Assembly (NCBI GenBank): GCA_973895155.1
Contig: OZ316894.1
Span: forward strand, 19,468,001 to 19,532,000
Direction of reading: 5' to 3'
DNA length: 64,000 nucleotides
Source of the DNA: Marsupella aquatica
Lineage: Eukaryota > Marchantiophyta
Shown here: piece after piece, positions 56,934 to 64,000 of the stretch
Position numbering within the stretch: position 1 is the first letter of the stretch
Layout: the number at the start of each line of letters is the position of its first letter
Notes under the pieces: generated by a model
Told to the model about the DNA's origin: nothing
Databases searched by the model: none
What the model saw: the letters and a program-made list of their open reading frames with translations, nothing else
Made by a program: the position numbers and the translations under genes

Positions 56934-58140
56934 TGTGAGTAATATTTATGCCAATGTGAGTAATATTGCGGAGCAAGAAATTGATCCTTGAACGAACGAT
57001 TGTCCGAAGTTGGTATCAATCATGGACTCACTCACCGAAATATTCTCTGTTGTTGTAAAGAAAGCTGAAAGCCATGTTAAAAAATGAAAAACAGAGAGAC
57101 CTATTCCTGTACCAAGACAAGAAGTCATTTGTCAGTTACAAATCATAAGTCGGCGCTCCATTTTCATTGAGATAGAAGTAACAGGACTGTTGAACTGAAA
57201 ATATAGTCGATATGAAGTGGCCAATACTTTACCCACAACTAACAATCACATCGTACAGAACTGTGCAACGAAATTGTCCATCCTTAACAGGCTTGGAACT
57301 TACATTTACTGGCCCGGTCGACTTAATTATACTGAAAGTGTTTTAGGCATCTAAGAAAGGGCTTATTTGCAAGCATTCGGACTAGTAGCAACGGATGTGG
57401 ATCTGTTGATCTTCTGCAACGAGGTTGAGATCGAGGACTGGGACGGGATTCTTCCTCTTAAAGCTCTGGATGAGAACTCCACCATAAAGTCGTGCGACCG
57501 ACACAAGCCAGCGGCAGAGAGATGTATGAGTCATGCATCTGAGACATCTTCTTTTCAGTAGTCGAGTTTTTTGTGATGTCTCTCCTACGCACTGAATTCC
57601 TGCCAGTGCCGAAATTCTTTCAGAGGAACACACTCCGGAAAAGTCGCTGCTGTTCTCTCGGTTCTCATCTTTACAACGATCCATGCACTCCCTGTGACTC
57701 TTTTTGCGGACATCCTGTGGATCTGATGTTAAAGACATATGGCTCGATTATGTTGATTTCGTCAGGTACGAGAATAGTGGGAAAGATTCTGTGGGCTAAA
57801 ATCATGAATGCCACATTTGGAGTCAGGCACTGCCATGAATTGTAGGGGATAACTGAAACTGTGCGCATGATTCAAGTACCTACTAAAGCTATCGTGGCCA
57901 CGACCATTTCGTACTCTCAAAAGTTGAGGCCCAATCACACACGTCCCACAAGAAAAGAAACAAGTCAGCGGATTTCCCGTCTGCGAGTCGTGTAGATATA
58001 CATTCTTCTGTCTAAAAGAGATGGCCTAGACCATGCCAAGTGAATGCGCTACGAAATCACCTATGCTCAACGATACTACCATATCAAACTCTATGGAACA
58101 ATACCACGCTTCGTTGGTAGCAGTAATTCCAGTCGCCAGT
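56934..58140. other. Intergenic, no gene recognised
   Basis: Includes a short duplication (ttatgccaatgtgagtaatatt near 56926-56965). Frames around 57370-57870 carry no recognisable domain. Confidence 0.35.
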
Positions 58141-58144
58141 CGAT

Positions 58145-58480
58145 TCTCTCGTATGATTGTCGATACTCTGGTATGATTGTCCAAGCATTCGATTGCTACT
58201 AATTCCATGTAGAAGTTGAATGGCAATCAACGCTTAGGCGTCGTCTTCTGGTATGATTGTCGAAGCATTCGATTGTTATTAGATCCAACATGTAGAAGTT
58301 GAATGGCAATCAACTCTTCGAAGACTTCTTCATATAGGATAAAGAGCACTTTTACTAGAGTGTAATCCTTTGACCAGAAATTATTAGTGTGTAATCCTTT
58401 GACTAGAAAATGAATTAAAAGGAGTAATCCTTTGACCATAAATTATTAGTGTGTAATACTTGGACTAGAAAGTGGAAAAA
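58145..58480 (+). repeat. Tandem duplications with tctggtatgattgtcgaagc core
   Basis: A ~77-98-base unit (tctggtatgattgtc.aagcattcgattg to agttgaatggcaatcaac) occurs at about 58158 and 58246, with a shorter partial copy before. From 58355 to 58475 about four ~30-base units carry gtgtaatcctttgac(t/c)agaaa. Confidence 0.75.
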
Positions 58481-60760
58481 AAAAAGCTAACTCAGCTAAA
58501 GCTCTGAAACTTTTATGAGTATTCTGGGAGCAAGGTTCACACTATACCCCAGCCCAGATTGTCATTATATTATATAAATTTAGTCTGAATAAAGTTAACA
58601 ACAATGATTTTCAGACCAATACATTATGGAAATAACAAGGACCTCCAAAAATGTCACTGTTGTTCCGTACCAAAATATACCATTGAAGAAGGGACTGAAA
58701 ACTGCTCGAAACTAGGAATGAACTGACGCTCATTTGGAGTCTGGGCTCACAAACTGTGAGATGTGACCATTTTCTTCAGGGCAAGTTCATTCAAATGAAC
58801 AAACACCAGAATTGTCAATAGTTCCCCTCTGCCCACAGAAAAAGCTTTGCCAAAATTGTAGCAGCACTCCCGGTTCACCATTACTTCTTTCCAATAGGCC
58901 GTCACCTTGGTCACATCAGAAAGTATCACTTGAGGGCCCGATGAAATAAATGTGGAGCTCACACTAAAACGCAAATGGCCACAACAGACTTTGAGGGCGA
59001 GGTCCTGCTAGAGGGCTGATAGGATAGTACCCTAAGGGCTAGGTTCCATGGGGCTGAGAGTAAGGAGTACAGATGCTGTCAGAATTTTTAAGCCAATAAA
59101 ATTGCAGCTTTTCCAGGGACTGAGGGGTGTACAAATACTATATCAAGGAGTATGATTTTCCCTCACACTCCCTCTTAAACTTCAGGGCCCTTGGCTTGTA
59201 TAAGAACAATACAGGGCATTCTCATTGGCTCCTGAATCAAAATTAATACTTTTAAAATATTATATACACCTTGGCATATGGTGTATTTGGGCCCTAGTTA
59301 ATGTCAGAGGGAGTGACCGTACTCCCTACCCCTGGCCCATGGAACCTGGCCCTAAGTCTCCAAGTCCAAAACCCCAGTCAGCTGATTTGTAGCGGAAATG
59401 CCATGAACTTGGGCAACCCTTGGGCAAACCACTCTAAGGGTGGCTTTACCAGACTTCACGGTCCATTAGAGAGTCTCACTATAGTCAAGGATGATGGTTT
59501 TTGGCCTTAAACCACCACTGTCCATCAGGTTGGGACAGGACAAAATAGAGCACTTTCAGGACAAAATAGAGCACTTTTTTTTACTGTTTTGAGCACGATC
59601 TTGGTTTATTTAGTAACCTAGATCCACCAGGTTTTGCTTCTGGGACAGTGGCACTTTATGTCTTTAAACAAATAGCCATTCCTTTCTCACAGGGTTCAAT
59701 AAAAAATATCTTTTTACTAGCCTGTACAAGTTTTCTTTTCCAATAGCGCTCTACAATGACTTATGTTAATGGCATATGACAATCTTTATGGCAAAAAGTC
59801 ATGGATCACAAATGTGGTAGTACATAACTTAGTCTCTAACCTTAACTACTAAGTTAAGTTCCATATAATTTGGAGGTTTGAGACCCCCTACTGCTTCTTT
59901 TTACTCCCTCTTAGATCAAACCTGAATGAGTGCAATGGGCTTTCCAAAGAGCTCTGGGGCCCATTCAGGTAAGGGTTTACTTAATTAATAAAGGAGTGGG
60001 CCCAAGTTCTGGGTTTACTTGTCCTCCATGCCAACGAGTGGGCCCAAGTATATGATGATGGGGGTGCTCATCTTGTCTTGAATTCCAGGCTCCTTGGCAA
60101 CTAGTGGGCCCAAGTACATGATTGATGGAAGTGTTTATATTGTCTATTGTTTAGACATCTGAAGGTGGTCCAAACATTCAGAAACTTTGGCTCTGGGCTC
60201 TTCATTCAAGGGATTTGCAAGTGCCCGAGAAATCTTGCAATGTCACCCTGAGGAGGACCTTGACTCGATTTCTTCTGGTTGGCATCTGCTGCGTTCGGGA
60301 ATGGAAGACAAGATAATAAGCTCACTGACTGTGAGCGAAATTGATCAAAATTTGCCCGCTTTTCTCCGTTAATGTCACCGGGATTAATGCCCTGCTCTGA
60401 ATAGGAGATTTCTCAATTGGAGCTTTCGTCCCAATGGTTTTAGGGTTTCTGATTTTTCTGCAAATTGATCTCATTCTCTGTTTTTCTCCACATATGGAGA
60501 CCGCAGGGATGAGTGATGACCACTTGCTTTTGCGGAGAAGGAGGATTTTCATTCGGTCAGTGGGCTTTGCAAATGTTTTAGACCTCACTGACTGCAAAAC
60601 AGTATTATCGTCCTTCGTCGGGTCTTGTTAGATGTAGAGTGCAATTGGTGGCACCCTCCTATTCTTGCAGCGGAGGAGAAATTATATTGAGTATACGTTT
60701 CCGAGGGTTTCAGCCAGGGGGGAATGAGGAGGAACCCACTCTGTCAGGAGGGATGAGATT
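58481..60760. other. Intergenic, no gene recognised
   Basis: A 24-base duplication (aggacaaaatagagcacttt) lies at 59531-59577. A ~75-base duplication with gtgggcccaagt words spans 59994-60120. No supported coding sequence. Confidence 0.35.
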
Positions 60761-60776
60761 GGATCTCTGAAATAGC

Positions 60777-60832
60777 TGCAGATCGACAGAAGTTGTGGCG
60801 AAATTGATGCAGATCGACAGAAGTTGTGGCAT
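60777..60832 (+). repeat. 31-bp tandem duplication
   Basis: tgcagatcgacagaagttgtggc occurs twice, spaced by 31 bases. Confidence 0.8.
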
Positions 60833-60839
60833 TATTTCT

Positions 60840-61945
60840 GTTGTTGCTTTGCGATTTCTCAATGGCCGTCATAGACTCGCTACAATCTAGCAACAATGAG
60901 CACAGTTCCCTGTATTCGAGCGTCGAGGCGGGGAAAGAAGCAGACGAAGATGAGGGAAGCGGGTGATTAAGGCTTGGCGTAGGGTGCTCGTAACACTTGC
61001 CAAATGGTTTGGACACATGCCTGCCTGTATCGTAGCACCAAATGCTGGAGTGGAAGGAGCAGTTGTGGTGGGCAAGCTCCTGGGGCAGCAGAGCATACAG
61101 ATTGGATACGATGAAGTAAGAGGTGTGTGACTTTTCTCTCTCCACACTAAAAATGATTTCATCGTTATCACTACACATTAGGGAGATGCTGCAGCTGACA
61201 CATAGCGAGCCGTTGCAGCAGTGGCATTGTTGAATTAATTAAGCAAATACAGTGGACGAATTAGTTGTGTCCCCCTTTCAAGCGGCGTGGTTGGTGTGAA
61301 TTTAAGCGGATTCGGATTTCACTATAATTTTTTGGAATTGGAAAACACATTCTAACTTAACTTTTGCAAACTGATACAAACAGATGGAATTCCGCTTAGA
61401 GAAGGGAAAACCTTTGAACGAGAGCTCAACGTTGTCTTAATTGGGTGGAATTTCTTCGGTGATAATGTTTTCTTTGGAGAATTATCCCTACCTTTGTTTG
61501 ACGAGGATGAGTCAACTCTTCTATGATGCCTGTCATTCGACTTGTTCTCGTATTTTAATTTACACACTTAGGTGAATGGGTGGATAGGGTCACCTCTGGC
61601 ATCATTGATCCAGTGATCACCTAGTTGCCAACCGATTCCCCTGCATTCCATACCGCCAGGACTGCAAAGTGTACTTGAGTGTGAACTAACATGTAGATTC
61701 GTTTACCTACCTGGATATGCCTTTCCCAGCTATTCCTCTCTCCTATTCTAAGGCCATTGCGTTCTTGACTGATAGCCGTTACTCTCAATTGAAACAGTCA
61801 TGTTCTTTTGCAGTCTTGACAGGTATCGGTACCAAATATATCAGTAGGGCAAGGGAGACAAGAAACTACATCGTTGGACGGAGGTAGGGTCCTAGCCCTA
61901 GAATCAGAGACTTACGGGTCTACTATCTTTCTGTGAGCGTTTTAT
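60840..61945. other. 5' flank of the PPR gene
   Basis: No separate gene was recognised. A minus-strand frame at 61178-60744 (144 residues) has no known motif. Confidence 0.35.
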
Positions 61946-62079
61946 TGTAGAAATACGGTTTTGACTTCAGAATCAAACCATTGCACCTCGTAAAATCGCT
62001 TGGATTTTGTGCTGGTCGATCTGATCGTGGGTTGTGGTGCTCACAGAGGAAGCCCAGAACACCTAAGTTTAATAATAAG

Positions 62080-64000
62080 ATGACAAGGATTGCACTTTGG
62101 GTGGATGGGTGCTCTACTTCAGCATGGGTGAAGGCAAGGCTCCAATTGATCATTCAAGGCAGATTGCCATCTCGTGCATATGGAATTGTGGGCTCCGTCA
62201 TCCGGCAGATGTCTAGCGCAGCAAAATTTTACAACCCGTCTCTTCAGCTGCAGGATGAGCTCGACGCATTTCGTGATCAATGGAGGCCTCAGAAGACGGC
62301 TGCCGAGCTGTACGGGAGGGAAGCTCAATCAGCACAGCCTGAATACAGAGGGGAAGCTGAAGCTCTCGCTGGTTTTCACGGTGTAAGGGGGCATGCCAAC
62401 AATGTAGCACAGCTGGAGGCACCATCCCCTGAAACTCGCCCAGGGGCTAGCAAGTGGAGGGAAGCTGCAAGGATGATCGAGCAGAGTCGGCATCCTTCTC
62501 ATAAAGTCGTTGGTGGGATTGAATTACGTCAACAGAACACTGACAGCTTGAAAGTGGAACTCAATCCAGTAGGCGACGCAAAAGCAAAATTGACCAGACC
62601 TATAGCAGCGAACGGTGTGCTGGAGATACGAGACCCGGAACCTCTATCCAGAGAGGAAGATGAGCAATCTCCTGCAATCTACAATTATGGCAGCCGAGAT
62701 TGGTCTCGAAACAGTGGACAAGGGAATGGCAGTACCGACATGCATAGCGCGGGGACCACGAGTCAAGCATCTGCGGTGTTCCAGAATCGTCGACAAAGAA
62801 GCATTTCTACAGTGTACGCATATGTTAAAGATCTGCAAACGTGCTCTAAACAGAAAGACCTTTTAGCGGCCAAGCAGGTGCATTACCACATCATCCAGAG
62901 TGGAATGGATAAGCATCCATATGTGGCGGTAACCCTCCTGACTGCATATATCAAATGTGGGGCATTGTTGGATGCACGCCGAGTTTTTGATCAGCTTGGG
63001 AAGAAAAATGTTGTTACTTGGAGCAATATGATTGCAGCATATGCTAAGAGTGATGATGCTGAATCTGCACTAGACCTTTTCCATCAAATGCGCCAAGAAG
63101 GCGAGCAGCCTGATGAGGTCACGTATCTGAGCATCCTAAAAGCATGTGCTAACCCCTTAGCTCTGAAATGGGGAAGGAAAATTCATGAGTATATTCGACA
63201 TGCTGGCTTGGAATCCGATTTGCGTGTAGGGACTGCCCTCCTAAGAATGTATGCAAAGAATGAGAGTATAGACGAAGCCCGACTGCTTTTTAACAGAATG
63301 GAGAAACGCGATGTAGTCACATGGACTGTCATGATTGGTGGATATGCACAAGGTGGTTATGGTGTGGAAGCATATCGACTGTTCCTCCAAATGAGACGTG
63401 AAGGCTTCGAACCAGATGCAATCACATATGTGAGCATCCTGAACGCATCTGCGAGTGCGGGGGCTTTGAAATGGGTGAAGGAGATTCATGGCCACGCTAG
63501 CAAAGCCGGACTGGAGTCAGATTTGCGTGTGGGTAGTGCACTGATTCATGTGTATGCAAAGAGTGGCCGTATAGATGATGCCCGACTGGTTTTTGACAGA
63601 ATGGAGAAACGGAATGTATTTACATGGACTGTAATGATCGGTGGACTTGCCCAACATGGATGTGGACATGAAGCATATGAACTGTTCCTCCGAATGAGAC
63701 ATGAAGGCTTCGAACCAGATGCAATCACTTATGTGAGCATCCTGAACGCATCTGCAAGTGCGGGGGCTTTGGAATGGGTGAAGGAGATTCATGGCCACGC
63801 TAGCAAAGCCGGCCTGGAGTCGGATTTGCGTGTGGGCAATGCACTGGTTCACATGTATGCCAAGAGTGGCAGTATAGATGACGCCCGACTGGTTTTTGAC
63901 AGAATGCAGAAACGCGATGTAGTCACATGGAATGTAATGATCGGTGGACTTGCACAACATGGATGTGGGAATGAAGCCCTGGAACTCTTCCGAGAGATGA
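62080..64000 (+). CDS. PLS-type pentatricopeptide repeat protein, 5' part
   Basis: The frame is open from after a TAG at 61948 to the window end. The first Met is at 62080 (MTRIALWVDGCS); Met at 62209 is an alternative. At least 640 residues are in view. PPR proteins of this class bind organelle RNA and often direct C-to-U editing or processing. The first ~250 residues are low in repeats and may include an organelle targeting peptide. PPRs start near 62818 (YAYVKDLQTCSKQKDLLAAKQVH) and continue as P, L and S motifs, for example VVTWSNMIAAYAKSDDAESA, DEVTYLSILKACANPLALKWG and VGNALVHMYAKSGSIDDARL. Two successive ~99-residue blocks (from about 63410 and 63712) are almost identical at the DNA level. 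The gene is intronless so far, and the style matches moss DYW-group PPRs. Its C-terminal E/DYW domains would lie beyond the window. Confidence 0.88.
   Translation, partial: MTRIALWVDGCSTSAWVKARLQLIIQGRLPSRAYGIVGSVIRQMSSAAKFYNPSLQLQDELDAFRDQWRPQKTAAELYGREAQSAQPEYRGEAEALAGFHGVRGHANNVAQLEAPSPETRPGASKWREAARMIEQSRHPSHKVVGGIELRQQNTDSLKVELNPVGDAKAKLTRPIAANGVLEIRDPEPLSREEDEQSPAIYNYGSRDWSRNSGQGNGSTDMHSAGTTSQASAVFQNRRQRSISTVYAYVKDLQTCSKQKDLLAAKQVHYHIIQSGMDKHPYVAVTLLTAYIKCGALLDARRVFDQLGKKNVVTWSNMIAAYAKSDDAESALDLFHQMRQEGEQPDEVTYLSILKACANPLALKWGRKIHEYIRHAGLESDLRVGTALLRMYAKNESIDEARLLFNRMEKRDVVTWTVMIGGYAQGGYGVEAYRLFLQMRREGFEPDAITYVSILNASASAGALKWVKEIHGHASKAGLESDLRVGSALIHVYAKSGRIDDARLVFDRMEKRNVFTWTVMIGGLAQHGCGHEAYELFLRMRHEGFEPDAITYVSILNASASAGALEWVKEIHGHASKAGLESDLRVGNALVHMYAKSGSIDDARLVFDRMQKRDVVTWNVMIGGLAQHGCGNEALELFREM

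Overview
The window looks like nuclear DNA of an early-diverging land plant, most likely a moss. The evidence is spliceosomal introns with GT..AG borders, plant-only families (HVA22, WAT1/UMAMIT, plant-type tyrosylprotein sulfotransferase), telo-box AAACCCTA repeats, Ty1/copia elements with an initiator-Met primer site, and a long intronless pentatricopeptide (PPR) gene with near-identical PLS-type repeats as seen in mosses. The species is not determined.

Layout. 1-1960 (-): 3' part of an LRR receptor kinase with its 5' end missing. About 1945-10900: a compact unit with two divergent, apparently intact, intron-containing genes: a 1118-aa transposase-like protein (-, 5643-2149) and a bacterial-style ParB-like plus DNA methyltransferase protein (+, 7560-10631). 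A GA-rich minisatellite lies between them, and a repeated palindrome built on TTCATGAATTCATGAA occurs in six places. I read this as a large DNA transposon carrying its own DNA-modifying enzyme; its exact ends were not found. 11-15 kb: intergenic DNA with a 361-bp Tourist-like MITE, a ~270-bp-arm inverted duplication and a 62-bp tandem array. 15.3-17.1 kb (-): SET/MYND (SMYD-type) gene with one intron. 17.2-18.8 kb: two tandem arrays. 21.4-23.0 kb (-): tyrosylprotein sulfotransferase. 23.7-26.7 kb: purine-rich and other degenerate repeats. 27.6-29.0 kb (+): HVA22/REEP gene, four coding exons.

31.8-44.9 kb: an outer Ty1/copia element with two identical 110-bp LTRs and an ATCAC target duplication. 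Its gag is interrupted by a second, oppositely oriented copia element (33622-40290; 344-bp LTRs, AGCCG target duplication). Both polyproteins are broken. The nested inner element has clearly more diverged LTRs than its host, which is the reverse of normal expectation. A solo LTR related to the inner family lies at 45681-45973.

46-64 kb: mostly unassigned intergenic DNA, a GC-rich strand-switching segment (49.3-50.2 kb), an intronless WAT1-related transporter (53842-55059), an F-box fragment (56652-56933, -) and the 5' part of a PPR gene that runs off the right edge (62080-64000).

The host genes do not form a pathway; they are ordinary scattered plant genes. The linked system is the transposase/methyltransferase pair, in which the methylase could mark element ends, protect the element or alter its silencing. 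That role is inference.
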